Source: Akkermansiaceae bacterium (GTDB taxonomy: Bacteria; Verrucomicrobiota; Verrucomicrobiia; Verrucomicrobiales; Akkermansiaceae). Taken from it: DNA of 64,000 nucleotides. The notes beneath the pieces were generated by a model that was not told the DNA's origin, did not search any database, and worked only from the letters and a program-made list of their open reading frames with translations. A program made the translations under genes and the position numbers. The DNA lies in contig JAGYIT010000006.1 in assembly GCA_018402445.1 (NCBI GenBank), positions 186,001 through 250,000 on the forward strand. Direction: 5' to 3'. Shown here piece after piece: positions 1 through 9,717 of the stretch (its first letter is position 1; the number at the start of each line of letters is the position of its first letter).

Positions 1-1457
1 AGGATGCTGCCCCCGAAGGCGGAGAGGGCTTCTTCTAACATGCGCAGGGAGGGTAAGTCGAGGTCGTTGGTGGGCTCGTCGAGGACGATGAGGTTGCCGC
101 CGGTTTTCAGAACCTTCGCCAACATGAGTCGCGCCCGCTCGCCGCCGGAGAGGAGATCGACGCGTTCGTTGATGCGCTCGTTGTTGAACAGGAAGCGGCG
201 GAGGTAGGCGCGCGCGCCAAGGGTTTCGTTGCCGAACTGGACTTTCTCGTTGCCGTCGGAAATCTCATCCAACAGCGAGCCGGTGCCGTCGAGCTGCATG
301 CGGGTCTGGTCGATGTAATTGATTTTCACGCGTTTCCCGAGGACGGCGGAACCTTCGGTGGGCGTGAGCTGGCCGAGGCAGAGCTTGAGCAAGGTGGTTT
401 TGCCGACGCCGTTTTTGCCGACGATGCCGGTGCAGGTGCCGGGGCGGATCGAGAGATCGAGGTGGCGGAACAGCCAGCGCGGATGCTTCTCGGTGCCGAC
501 GTTGACCCCGGCTTTTTCTAGCTCGATCACGATGTTTCCGAGATCGGTGGCGGGCGGCAGGAGCAGATCCATCTCGCGTTCCTCGGGTGGGCCTTCCTGG
601 CTCTCGATTTCGTAGAAGGCGTCGAGGCGGCTCTGTTGTTTCGTGCCGCGGGCTTTGACACCGGCGCGCACCCATTCGAGCTCGGATTTCAGGAATTTCT
701 GGCGCTTTTGTTCCGATTGCTCGGCGATCTGCTGGCGGATCGCCTTGCTTTCGAGGTAGGCGGTGTAGTTACCGGGGTGGGAGAAGGCGCGGCCGCCGTC
801 GATCTCGATGATGCGGCTGGCGATCACATCGAGGAAATATCGGTCGTGCGTTACAAAGATGACGGCACCGGGGAAATTTTTCAGCACGTCCTCGAGCCAG
901 CGGATGGATTCCGCGTCGAGGTGGTTGGTCGGCTCATCTAACAGAAGTAGATCCGGCTGGCAGGCGAGTGCGCGGCAGAGGGCGACGCGGCGTTTTTCAC
1001 CGCCGGAAAGCGGGCCGGTCGGGGATTCGAGCGGCGGGGTGCCGAGGGCGTTGGAGAGCGAGAGGATGCGGGAATCGAGGTTCCAGCCGTCGGCGTGATC
1101 GATGAGTTCGAGGAAATCGTGGAGCTCGGTTTCCGTGCCGTCGCCGTTTTCGTAGCGGCGGATGGCCTCGACGATGTCCGCGGCGCCGGCGGCGATGTTT
1201 TCGTGGACGGAAAGATCGGGATCGAGCTCGAACTCCTGCGGTAGGTAACCGGTGCGGATGCCGCGGCGGAGGGAGAGTTCCCCGGAATCCGCCATGGACT
1301 CGCCGGTGAGGATTTTCAGCAAGGAGGTTTTCCCACAGCCGTTGCGCCCGACAAGGCCGACTTTTTCCCCGGCAGCGACGGCAAGAGTGACGCCGTCGAG
1401 GAGGTTCTGGTAGGAATAGGCGAGGCGGATCTCGTTGGCGGAGAGGAGGGTGGACAT
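1..1457 (-). CDS. ABC-F family ATPase (Uup/EttA-like), 3' end truncated by window edge
   Basis: Minus-strand reading from ATG at 1457 is open to the edge. It encodes LLSGGERARLMLAKVLKTGGNLIVLDEPTNDLD, GIVGKNGVGKTTLLK and LLLLDEPTNHLD (two ABC domains). Absent from the ORF track because it has no stop in the window. Confidence 0.9.
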   Translation of the reverse strand, partial: MSTLLSANEIRLAYSYQNLLDGVTLAVAAGEKVGLVGRNGCGKTSLLKILTGESMADSGELSLRRGIRTGYLPQEFELDPDLSVHENIAAGAADIVEAIRRYENGDGTETELHDFLELIDHADGWNLDSRILSLSNALGTPPLESPTGPLSGGEKRRVALCRALACQPDLLLLDEPTNHLDAESIRWLEDVLKNFPGAVIFVTHDRYFLDVIASRIIEIDGGRAFSHPGNYTAYLESKAIRQQIAEQSEQKRQKFLKSELEWVRAGVKARGTKQQSRLDAFYEIESQEGPPEEREMDLLLPPATDLGNIVIELEKAGVNVGTEKHPRWLFRHLDLSIRPGTCTGIVGKNGVGKTTLLKLCLGQLTPTEGSAVLGKRVKINYIDQTRMQLDGTGSLLDEISDGNEKVQFGNETLGARAYLRRFLFNNERINERVDLLSGGERARLMLAKVLKTGGNLIVLDEPTNDLDLPSLRMLEEALSAFGGSI

Positions 1458-1564
1458 AACTTTCAACTTTCAATTTCCAACTCTCAAGGAAGAGGTTGAT
1501 TCTCCGCACGCGGATGATCGGGAACGGGCGGGAAGGGAAGGGGAAAACGGCGTGGGAGGCGAAT

Positions 1565-4500
1565 TTACGCTGCGCTCTCCGCTTCCGGCATCGGTTTCCC
1601 CGAGGGATGCCGCCACCAGATCCAGGCCTTGCCGAGGTGGGCACGGATTTCCTCCGCTGCGAGGTAGGCGCAGGGGATAAGGTAGAGGGTGATGGTGGTG
1701 GCGAAGAGGATGCCGAAGGCCAGCGAGACGGCCATGGGGATTAGGAACTGGGCTTGCAGGGAGCGGTCGAAAATGAGCGGCAGCAAACCGGCGAAGGTGG
1801 TGGCAGAGGTGAGGAAAATGGGGCGGAAGCGGCGCGCGCCGGATTGGATCACGGCCTCCCGCAAGTCCATGCCGTCGCGTACCTTGCGGTTGATGAAATC
1901 GACCATCACCAGCGAGTCGTTCACCACCACGCCGGCCAGCGCGAGGATGCCGAAGACGGAAAGATACGACGGGACGATATCGAGGATAATATGGCCGAAG
2001 AGCGCCCCGATCGCGCCAAAGGGCACCGCGAGCATCACGAAGATCGGCTGGTAGAGCGAGCGGAAGGGGATGGCGAGAAGGGCGTAGAGCGCGAAGAACA
2101 GCGCGAGGCCGCCGTAGATCGAGCGTTTTTTCGTCTCCTCATGGTCGGCGACATACCCGGCGTAGCGCCAGGATAGGTCGTGGCGGCTGTTCAGAATCCC
2201 GTCCAGCTCCGGCGAGAGGGCGCGGGAAATGGCGACCACATCGATGGTCTCATCAAGCGGGGTGGCTGTGATCGTGGTGACCTGGGAGCCGTCGATGCGC
2301 TCGATGCGGGAGCGGCCTTTTGCGAAGGTGGCGGTGGCGACGGATGCGAAAGGTGCCTCGCCGCCGGAGGGCGTGCGGATGCGGAGATCGTCGAGGGTGG
2401 AGAGGGATTCGCGTAGCTCACGCGGCATGCGGATCATCACCCGGATGTCGTCCCTGTCACGCTGCACGCGCTGCGCCTGCTCGCCGAAAAACGCGCCGCG
2501 CACCTGCCGGGAAAGATCGAGCTGGGTGAGTCCCAGCGCCTCGCCCTCGGGGCGTATTGTGATTAGCAGCTCGTCGGTGGAGCCGCCGGAATCGCTGTAG
2601 GCGCTCTCGATCCCGTCGTAGGACTCCAGAAGCGCCTCCACCTCGCGGACTACCTCGTCCTTTTCCTCCCCGTCCCGCCCGCGGATCTCCACGCTCAGTG
2701 ACGCCATCTCATCATCGGAACCCATGCGGTGCCCGCGGTCGCCGGAGATGTAAAAGCTCTGCACGTCCGGCATCTCGCCGACAAGTTCCGTCCACCGCGC
2801 GGCGATCTCTGAGTTCTTCGGCCCGGGCACGGAGCGGTCTTTCGGATCGGTGATGCCGATGACGATAAAGCCGGTGCGGGCATCCACGCCGTTGCGGTGC
2901 GGAAAGCCTCCGCCGCTGGCCAGCACATCGGTGATGAAGGACTCGCCGGTCACGGGATCGGAGAACTCCTTTTTGAGCTGCGGTAGGAAGGAGGCGACGT
3001 AATCCGCGCGCACCCAGGTCTCCGGCACCTGGCTGTCAACGGGCATGCGGATCATCGCGAAGATGCGGTTGCGGTCGATGGACGGCATGTTCACGAAGCC
3101 CATCCGCCCGGAGGTGAAATAGCCGACCGAGGCCATGGCCAGCGCGAGGAAGAGCGCGAGCGTGACGTAGCGGTGTCGGGTGGCGGTGCGCAGGGTCGGC
3201 TCGTAGCATTTCTCCACGAACCGCTCGAGGCTGTCGGCGATCTTTTTCTGGAAACGCTCGAAGGCGTTGAGCCTTTTGCGGCCCACCTTGACGTATTTCA
3301 GGTGGCAGGGCAGCGCGAGCTTGCTCTCGATGAGCGAGAAAACCAGCACCGCGGCGACCACCGGCGGGATCTGTTTGGTGAAGGAGCCGTAGAAGCCGTC
3401 GAAAAACATCAGCGGCACGAACGCGACGATAGTGGTCAGGATGCCGAAGGTGACAGGTGTTGCGACCTCCACCGTGCCCTCCGTGGCGGCCTCCAGCGGC
3501 TCCATGCCTTCCTTGAGCTTGATATAGACGTTTTCCGCCGTGACGATCGCGTCGTCCACCACCAGCCCCAGCACGATGATGAAGCCGAAGATCGACATCA
3601 CGTTGGCGGTGATGTCGAGGTAGGGCATGATGATGAAGCCCCCGGCGAAGGCGACGGGAATCCCGAGCACGACCCAAAATGCCAGCATCGGCCGCAGGAA
3701 TAGCCCGAGCAGGATCAGGACGAGCAAGCCCCCTTGCAGCATGGAATTGAACAGTGTGCCGAGCCGCCCCTCCAGCTCCTCCGAGGAATCGTCCCACGCA
3801 TGGACGGTGATCCCCTGCGGGAAACGCTCCCGGGCACCTGCGACATAGTTTTTCACGCTCTGCGCGATCCCCAGCGCGTTCTCATCGCCAAGCCGCAGCA
3901 CCTCCACCAGCAGGCAGGGCTTACCGTTGAACTCCATGATCTTGGTGTTCTCCTCGAAGCCGTCGGAAACCTTCGCCACATTGCTGAGCGTGACCTCCGA
4001 GCCGTTGCGGTTGGTGATCACGATTTTCTCGAAATCCGCGCGGTCGTAAGCCTGTCCCTTGGAGCGAATCGTAAGCGCGCCTTCGTCTGTCTGGATGCGT
4101 CCGGCGGGCAAGTCCATGGACGAACGTCGGATCGCCTCGCTAAGATCCGCGAAGGTCAGGCCGAAATCACGCAGGCGGCGCGGATCCGCCTCGATGGCGA
4201 TCTCAAGCGGCGAGTTTCCCAGCACCTTGGCTTGCGAGATGCCCTGGATCGCGATCAGGTCATCACGGACGGTGCGCGCAGCGCGCAGCAGATCCGCCTC
4301 GCTCATGTCGCCGCAGACGGCCACCTTGATGACATCGAACCACTGCGCGCTGTCCGGGATCGAGACGGTGGGCGGCTCGATCTCGTTGGGAAAGGAGCTG
4401 ATCCTGCTCACCCGGGTTTTGACCTGTTCCTCGAGTGCTTTCAGGTTTCGCTTCGACGTGGAATAGACGATCACACGGCCGGCTCCGCTGTCGGCACGGG

Positions 4501-4741
4501 ATTCCACGGAATCCACCCCTGATAAGCCCTCCAGAGCAGCCTCGATGGGCAGGATCACCGCCTTTTCCACATCCGCCGGGCTACCTCCCCGGTAGGTGAC
4601 ATGGATGCGGATTTCGTTTGTCTCCCACGCGGGCTGCACCTCCAGGGCGACCTTTTCCTTTACCGACCACACGCCCCAAGCCAAGATCCCGAAGAGCAGG
4701 AAATTGGCGGCGATGTCGTTTCGGGCGAACCAGCGGATCAT
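1565..4741 (-). CDS. RND (AcrB/HAE1-type) efflux transporter permease, 1058 aa
   Basis: Full-length ORF with RND layout: N-terminal TM, GGSPADVEKAVILPIE, duplicated TM bundles, GLVVDDAIVTAENV and LAGVVVNDSLVMVDF. Confidence 0.93.
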   Translation of the reverse strand: MIRWFARNDIAANFLLFGILAWGVWSVKEKVALEVQPAWETNEIRIHVTYRGGSPADVEKAVILPIEAALEGLSGVDSVESRADSGAGRVIVYSTSKRNLKALEEQVKTRVSRISSFPNEIEPPTVSIPDSAQWFDVIKVAVCGDMSEADLLRAARTVRDDLIAIQGISQAKVLGNSPLEIAIEADPRRLRDFGLTFADLSEAIRRSSMDLPAGRIQTDEGALTIRSKGQAYDRADFEKIVITNRNGSEVTLSNVAKVSDGFEENTKIMEFNGKPCLLVEVLRLGDENALGIAQSVKNYVAGARERFPQGITVHAWDDSSEELEGRLGTLFNSMLQGGLLVLILLGLFLRPMLAFWVVLGIPVAFAGGFIIMPYLDITANVMSIFGFIIVLGLVVDDAIVTAENVYIKLKEGMEPLEAATEGTVEVATPVTFGILTTIVAFVPLMFFDGFYGSFTKQIPPVVAAVLVFSLIESKLALPCHLKYVKVGRKRLNAFERFQKKIADSLERFVEKCYEPTLRTATRHRYVTLALFLALAMASVGYFTSGRMGFVNMPSIDRNRIFAMIRMPVDSQVPETWVRADYVASFLPQLKKEFSDPVTGESFITDVLASGGGFPHRNGVDARTGFIVIGITDPKDRSVPGPKNSEIAARWTELVGEMPDVQSFYISGDRGHRMGSDDEMASLSVEIRGRDGEEKDEVVREVEALLESYDGIESAYSDSGGSTDELLITIRPEGEALGLTQLDLSRQVRGAFFGEQAQRVQRDRDDIRVMIRMPRELRESLSTLDDLRIRTPSGGEAPFASVATATFAKGRSRIERIDGSQVTTITATPLDETIDVVAISRALSPELDGILNSRHDLSWRYAGYVADHEETKKRSIYGGLALFFALYALLAIPFRSLYQPIFVMLAVPFGAIGALFGHIILDIVPSYLSVFGILALAGVVVNDSLVMVDFINRKVRDGMDLREAVIQSGARRFRPIFLTSATTFAGLLPLIFDRSLQAQFLIPMAVSLAFGILFATTITLYLIPCAYLAAEEIRAHLGKAWIWWRHPSGKPMPEAESAA

Positions 4742-4916
4742 GGGTTGGGCGGCAGTCTAGGGGCGGAACCAAGGATCAACAACCCCAGGATTTCCTCGCC
4801 GGGAGTCCAGGGCGCGCGGTCACCGCGCACGACGGCTCCCCGCTTCGCGGAAGGTTGTATCCCCTTGCTGGCCAGTGCTGCGCATCACTGCGCGGATCAT
4901 GCGCGGGATTTGCGCG

Positions 4917-5087
4917 ATGGCGGAAAGCGGCGATGCTTCCTTTATGCCGAAACACGTGGGAAAAGCGGACTTGCCGCAGAAGATTTGTGCCGCGTGCGGG
5001 CGGCCTTTTGCGTGGAGGAAAAAATGGGAGAAGGTCTGGGAGCAGGTGAGGTATTGCTCAGAACGGTGCCGGAGGGAGCGGAAGTGA
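4917..5087 (+). CDS. Small DUF2256-like zinc-finger protein
   Basis: [47 protein letters not shown] has the CxxC...CxxxC pattern and WRKKWEKxWxxVxYCSxRCR typical of DUF2256. Confidence 0.75.
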   Translation: MAESGDASFMPKHVGKADLPQKICAACGRPFAWRKKWEKVWEQVRYCSERCRRERK

Positions 5088-5176
5088 TTTCAGCGCGAAG
5101 GTGTAAAAGGCAACAAGTCAGCCATGGGGATGATCTACACCACCCCGCCGATGGTCACGGCGAGCACGTTGATGGC

Positions 5177-5890
5177 ATGAGTGAAGCAGGCCGCCAGGCG
5201 GCGTGCATCGCACGGCTTGCGATTGACTACGCGTATCCCGCGCAAAGGGCGCATTTTCGTGTGGCGCTACGGCGGGATGGCATTGAGTTTTGGCGTCGAA
5301 TGCTCCAGCGATTACCCTTTTCCCACGAAGGCACCGACGGCGATATCCGGCGGCTGCGGATGTTGCTGGGGGAGGTGTTTTCGCTGGCCGGGCTGCGTTT
5401 TTCCGGGAAATGCGCGGTGCTGAACCTCGCCTGCGGGCGGGCGGATGAGACGGGCGCGCTGGCCGCGGCGCTGGCTCCGGCGGAGATCGGGTTTTACCTC
5501 GGCATGGATCTGCGGGCGGATGCCATCGGGGAGGCGGGGAAACGCTGGGAACTGCCGGGCGGGGAAATCCATTTCCGCGAAGGCAACGCGGCGGCGATCG
5601 GTCGGATGGAGGGGCTGCCGGAGTTCGATTTGGTTTTCATCCGCCATCAGAACTATTGGCACGAGCCGCTGGTATGGGAGGGCATCCTGGAGGAGGCGCT
5701 GGCCGCGCTCAAGGACGGCGGCCATCTCGTATGCACGTCGTACTTCGATCTCGAGCATGAGCTCATCCTCGCAAGCATGAGGGCGCGCGGTGCGAGGGTG
5801 CTGGCGAACGTCCGGCACGCCGCCTCCCGCCCGCTGCCGGATGCGGAGGGGAAAAGTGTCGACCGTTGGGTGGCGGTGTTCGGGAAGTGA
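5177..5890 (+). CDS. Class I SAM-dependent methyltransferase-like protein
   Basis: C-terminal part of ORF 4601..5890: AVLNLACGRADETGALAAAL (motif I-like), FDLVFIRHQNYW, ALAALKDGGHLVCTSYF. Start chosen at the internal ATG 5177. Confidence 0.65.
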   Translation: MSEAGRQAACIARLAIDYAYPAQRAHFRVALRRDGIEFWRRMLQRLPFSHEGTDGDIRRLRMLLGEVFSLAGLRFSGKCAVLNLACGRADETGALAAALAPAEIGFYLGMDLRADAIGEAGKRWELPGGEIHFREGNAAAIGRMEGLPEFDLVFIRHQNYWHEPLVWEGILEEALAALKDGGHLVCTSYFDLEHELILASMRARGARVLANVRHAASRPLPDAEGKSVDRWVAVFGK

Positions 5891-5964
5891 AGTGGAGGGC
5901 AAAAACCATCCCCGCCAGTTTGCCGAAAAATCGGCTCTCCAATGCCGCCGCGTTGCGATAACCG

Positions 5965-6495
5965 TTGCTCATGTCCGAGGAGATCACGCTTTATGAATCG
6001 AAATGGCTGGGCCTTTACCGCATCGGCCATTGGGACTTCGCGCGCCGCCCGAACTCGGATGCCTGCGTGGGCATCCTCGCGATCACGGACAGCGACGAGA
6101 TCGTGCTGGTGGAGCAGTTCCGCATTCCGGTGGGGAAACGGGTCATCGAGATCCCGGCGGGCCTTGTGGGCGACGAGGAGGAGCATCGCGGGGAAAGCCT
6201 GGCCGATACCGCCGCGCGGGAGCTGATGGAGGAAACGGGTTACTGCGCGGCACGCGTGGATCCGCTGCTCTCCTCGCCGACTTCCGCCGGAATGACGCCG
6301 GAGTTCACCCATCTTTTCCTAGCCACCGGCCTGAGCCGCGAGACGGAGGGCGGCGGCATATCGGGGGAAGACATCACCGTGCACCATGTGCCGCTCGCAG
6401 GGCTGAGGGATTTCCTGGCCGGAAAAATGACGGAAGGTCTCGCGGTGGATTTTAAGATCCACGCGGCTCTAGCGGCGGCGAGGATCGCGTTCTAG
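5965..6495 (+). CDS. NUDIX hydrolase (ADP-ribose pyrophosphatase-like)
   Basis: Nudix box: GESLADTAARELMEETGYCA. Confidence 0.88.
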   Translation: MLMSEEITLYESKWLGLYRIGHWDFARRPNSDACVGILAITDSDEIVLVEQFRIPVGKRVIEIPAGLVGDEEEHRGESLADTAARELMEETGYCAARVDPLLSSPTSAGMTPEFTHLFLATGLSRETEGGGISGEDITVHHVPLAGLRDFLAGKMTEGLAVDFKIHAALAAARIAF

Positions 6496-6515
6496 GACTC
6501 GCGGGAAGAACATTT

Positions 6516-7262
6516 TCATAGTCCGAGCGAATTCCGAATTTTTGGATCCTTTAGCGCCTCCGAAAGCAGGGGATGGCGGAGGAGGGTGCTGAAGCGGCCA
6601 TCGCGCGCGAGGTTCAGCAGCTCGGGATCATCGACGATGATCGCTCGGGGATAGGGCCTGCCGGTTTCGGGATTGATCACGGGTTCGAGAGGCTTTGCGG
6701 AGCCTGCGGCGATCATTTTTGCCAGCCGCAGGCGCGGCTCGCTGGCCATAGGATCGAGCCAAGACATGAGTTTTTCCGGGATGGCAGAAGTGAGGGATTT
6801 TTTCATTTCCCCGGCCCAACTTGGATGCACGGAATTCCGGATTTCTGCCACAGATCCGGCATGGTGGATGAAGGTGGCAGCCACGAGGAACAACATTATG
6901 GCGGGTATGAGGGTGGCGATAAGCCGGAAAACAAGCTGCCCGCCGGAGCGCGGCGCGATATCCTCACGGGTTTGGGGAACTGGCGCACGGAAAAAGCCGA
7001 TCACTTTCCGGAGGACAAGCAAGGTGGCGAGGAACGATGCGATCGGCAGGCCGGTTGCGACGATCTCTGAGGGCTTCCCGAACCAATCGATGGCCAGCGA
7101 GGGTGCCTGTTGCCAGACGCGGAAGCCGACCCATGCGCTTAGCGTGAGGCACGCGACGTTGACGATGGTTCGCGCGATCCCGCGCAGAAGCATGTATCCC
7201 GCGCAGCATCCGAAGATGACGAGGGCGGCCGTTCCGAGCGAGATTTCCGGAAGAGTCTCCAT
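6516..7262 (-). CDS. CvpA-like multi-TM membrane protein
   Basis: METLPEISLGTAALVIFGCCAGYMLLRGIARTIVN... with several hydrophobic segments; ends just before aroC. Confidence 0.45.
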   Translation of the reverse strand: METLPEISLGTAALVIFGCCAGYMLLRGIARTIVNVACLTLSAWVGFRVWQQAPSLAIDWFGKPSEIVATGLPIASFLATLLVLRKVIGFFRAPVPQTREDIAPRSGGQLVFRLIATLIPAIMLFLVAATFIHHAGSVAEIRNSVHPSWAGEMKKSLTSAIPEKLMSWLDPMASEPRLRLAKMIAAGSAKPLEPVINPETGRPYPRAIIVDDPELLNLARDGRFSTLLRHPLLSEALKDPKIRNSLGL

Positions 7263-7263
7263 C

Positions 7264-8352
7264 TCAGGGAAGCGGACGGATCGCGCGCTGGCGGAGGAAA
7301 TGATCGGTGAGGACGAGGGTGGCCATGGCTTCGACGATGGGCACCGCGCGCGGCAGGACGCAGGCATCGTGGCGGCCTTTTCCTTGGAGGGTGGTGTTCT
7401 CGCCGGTTTCCGTCACGGTATCCTGCGTGGAGATGATCGTGGCGGTGGGCTTGAAGGCGACGCGGAACACGATGTCCTCGCCGTTGGAAATGCCGCCCTG
7501 CACGCCGCCGGAGCGGTTCGTCCGCGTGCGGATTTTGCCCTCGCGCATCTCGAAGGGATCGTTGTGCTCTTTTCCGGTCAGCAAGGTTCCCTGGAAGCCG
7601 GAGCCGATCTCGAAACCTTTCGTCGCCGGGATGGAAAGCATGGCTTTCGCGAGATCCGCCTCTAGCTTGTCGAAAATCGGTTCGCCGATGCCAGCGGGGC
7701 AATGCCGGATCACGCACTCGATGATGCCGCCCACCGAGTTCCCGTCGGAGCGGATTTTCTTGATGTGGTTGATCATCGTATCGACGACCTTCGGATCGCC
7801 GGTGCGGACGATGTTCGATTCCACATGTTGCGCGGTGATGGTCGCGGGATCGACGTTGGCGTGGATGTGCTGGATCGTGCTGACCCATGCGATGATCTCG
7901 ATGCCGGGGCAAAGGGTGGCGAGAACCTGTTTCGCGACGGCGGCGGCGGCTACGCGTCCTATCGTCTCGCGGGCAGAGGCGCGCCCGCCACCGGATTGGG
8001 CGCGGATGCCGTATTTCGCGTCGTAGGTGAAATCGGCGTGGGAAGGGCGGTATTTCACGGCCATCTCCTCGTAGGCGGAGGGGCGCTGGTCGGTGTTGCG
8101 GACGAGGATGGAAATGGGAGTGCCGAGCGTCTTGCCGTCCTGGATGCCGGAGAGAATCTCGGCCACGTCCGCCTCCTTGCGCGGAGTGACGATCTCGGAC
8201 TGGCCGGGGCGGCGGCGGTCAAGCTCGCGCTGGATGTCTATTTGGGAAACCGGAATGGATGGCGGGCAGCCGTCGATGATCACACCGACCCCTCCGCCGT
8301 GGGATTCGCCATAGGTGTGGATGCGGAAAATTTGGCCGTGGGTGGATGACAT
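7264..8352 (-). CDS. aroC: Chorismate synthase
   Basis: [31 protein letters not shown] and [30 protein letters not shown]. Confidence 0.96.
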   Translation of the reverse strand: MSSTHGQIFRIHTYGESHGGGVGVIIDGCPPSIPVSQIDIQRELDRRRPGQSEIVTPRKEADVAEILSGIQDGKTLGTPISILVRNTDQRPSAYEEMAVKYRPSHADFTYDAKYGIRAQSGGGRASARETIGRVAAAAVAKQVLATLCPGIEIIAWVSTIQHIHANVDPATITAQHVESNIVRTGDPKVVDTMINHIKKIRSDGNSVGGIIECVIRHCPAGIGEPIFDKLEADLAKAMLSIPATKGFEIGSGFQGTLLTGKEHNDPFEMREGKIRTRTNRSGGVQGGISNGEDIVFRVAFKPTATIISTQDTVTETGENTTLQGKGRHDACVLPRAVPIVEAMATLVLTDHFLRQRAIRPLP

Positions 8353-8394
8353 AAATCTCAAATTTCAAATTTCAAGTCTCAAGGAAGAGGAGCA

Positions 8395-8874
8395 TCAATC
8401 GAGGTGTTTCGCGAGCTTGTGGGGGATGAGGAAGCGGAGGGTGGCTCGTGGGGTGGGCGGGCGCAGGTCGAGGCAGGTGACGGAACCTTTGCGGACTTCC
8501 ACGCAATCCGCCGTCGTACCCAGGCAGCGCTCGATGAGGCGGGAGAAATCCGGTTCGTGGCCTACGATCATGATGCACTCGAAATCGGGGAAATGGCCGA
8601 GTTCCGCGAGCGCGGTTTCCGGCGACATGCCGCAGGCGAGCCAGTTTAGCAAGATCGGGCCGGGCATCCCGGCGGCGGCGGTGAAGGTGATGGCGGTTTG
8701 CTTGGCGCGGATGACCGGGCTGCTCAGGACGAGATCCGGCAACAGATCCGCCGCCGCGAGGATGCGCGCCGCGTGCCGCGCCTGCTCGTGGCCTTTCTCC
8801 TCCAGCTCGCGCGAGAAATCCCCGCCCGCGGAGCAGTCCTCGGCCTTGCCGTGTCGGAGTAGGAGAAGTTGCAT
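8395..8874 (-). CDS. sixA: Phosphohistidine phosphatase SixA-like (RHG histidine phosphatase)
   Basis: MQLLLLRHGKAEDCSAGGDFSRELEEKGHEQA, VLSSPVIRAKQTA and IMIVGHEPDFS. Confidence 0.85.
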   Translation of the reverse strand: MQLLLLRHGKAEDCSAGGDFSRELEEKGHEQARHAARILAAADLLPDLVLSSPVIRAKQTAITFTAAAGMPGPILLNWLACGMSPETALAELGHFPDFECIMIVGHEPDFSRLIERCLGTTADCVEVRKGSVTCLDLRPPTPRATLRFLIPHKLAKHLD

Positions 8875-8968
8875 TTCGTTATTGGTTATTGGTTATTGGT
8901 TAATTAGGGAAGATTCGGCTTGGGGAAACGGATAACTTCTAACAAATCACTTCTAACGGCGCGAAGCG

Positions 8969-9712
8969 CTACATCGTCATGCCGCCATCGACGGCGATGA
9001 CCTGGCCGGTGATGTAGCGAGCGGCGGGGCTGGCGAGGAAAAGGACGGTGTTGGCGATGTCCTGCGTGTTGCCGAAGGTGCCGAGCGGGATTTTCCCGAT
9101 GATCGCCTCCTTAATGTTTTCCGGAAGCTCATCGGTCATGTCGGTGGTGATGAATCCCGGCGCGATCGCGTTGCAGGTGACGGCGCGGCCAGCGAGTTCG
9201 CGGGCGACGGCCTTGGTGAAACCGATGAGCCCCGCCTTGCTCGCGGAGTAGTTCGCTTGGCCGGCGTTTCCGATGAGGCCGATGACCGAGGCGATGTTGA
9301 TGATGCGGGAATTTTCGCCTTTCATCAGCGGGCGCATGAAGGCTTTGACGGTGTTGAACGCGCCCTTGAGGTTTGTATCGAGCACGGTGTCCCAATCCTC
9401 CTCTTTCATCCGCATCAGCAGGCCGTCGCGGGTGACGCCCGCGTTGTTCACCAGCACATTGACCGCGCCGATCTCCTCGCCGATGCGTTTCGCTAGTTCC
9501 TGCACGGCGTCGTGGGAGGCCACGTCCACGGCGTAGGCGGTGCACGATCCTGGAAAGGTCTTGTTGATTTCCTCCGCCGCGGAACCGCAGCTCGATTCAC
9601 TGCGGCTGATCAGCACGACCTTTGCCCCCTCGGCCGCAAAGGCACGGGCGATTTCTTGGCCGATACCCCTGCCTGCGCCGGTGACGGCGATGATCTTGTC
9701 CTTGAATTGCAT
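8969..9712 (-). CDS. fabG: 3-oxoacyl-ACP reductase (SDR)
   Basis: VTGAGRGIGQEIARAFA, VLVNNAGVTRDGLLMRM, YSASKAGLIGFTKAVARELA, YITGQVIAVDGGMTM. Confidence 0.92.
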   Translation of the reverse strand: MQFKDKIIAVTGAGRGIGQEIARAFAAEGAKVVLISRSESSCGSAAEEINKTFPGSCTAYAVDVASHDAVQELAKRIGEEIGAVNVLVNNAGVTRDGLLMRMKEEDWDTVLDTNLKGAFNTVKAFMRPLMKGENSRIINIASVIGLIGNAGQANYSASKAGLIGFTKAVARELAGRAVTCNAIAPGFITTDMTDELPENIKEAIIGKIPLGTFGNTQDIANTVLFLASPAARYITGQVIAVDGGMTM

Positions 9713-9717
9713 ATCTG

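Noticed and set aside
3036-3797. Long minus-strand ORF (253 aa) inside the RND gene, and many similar long opposite-frame ORFs (e.g. 42340..43803, 24993-type frames, 15521..16432)
   Set aside because: Arg/Pro/His/Gly-rich shadow translations of GC-rich genes; each overlaps a recognised gene in another frame.
4601-5176. N-terminal ~190 codons of ORF 4601..5890
   Set aside because: Overlaps the RND gene antisense and the DUF2256 gene; no recognisable motif, so the CDS start was placed at 5177.
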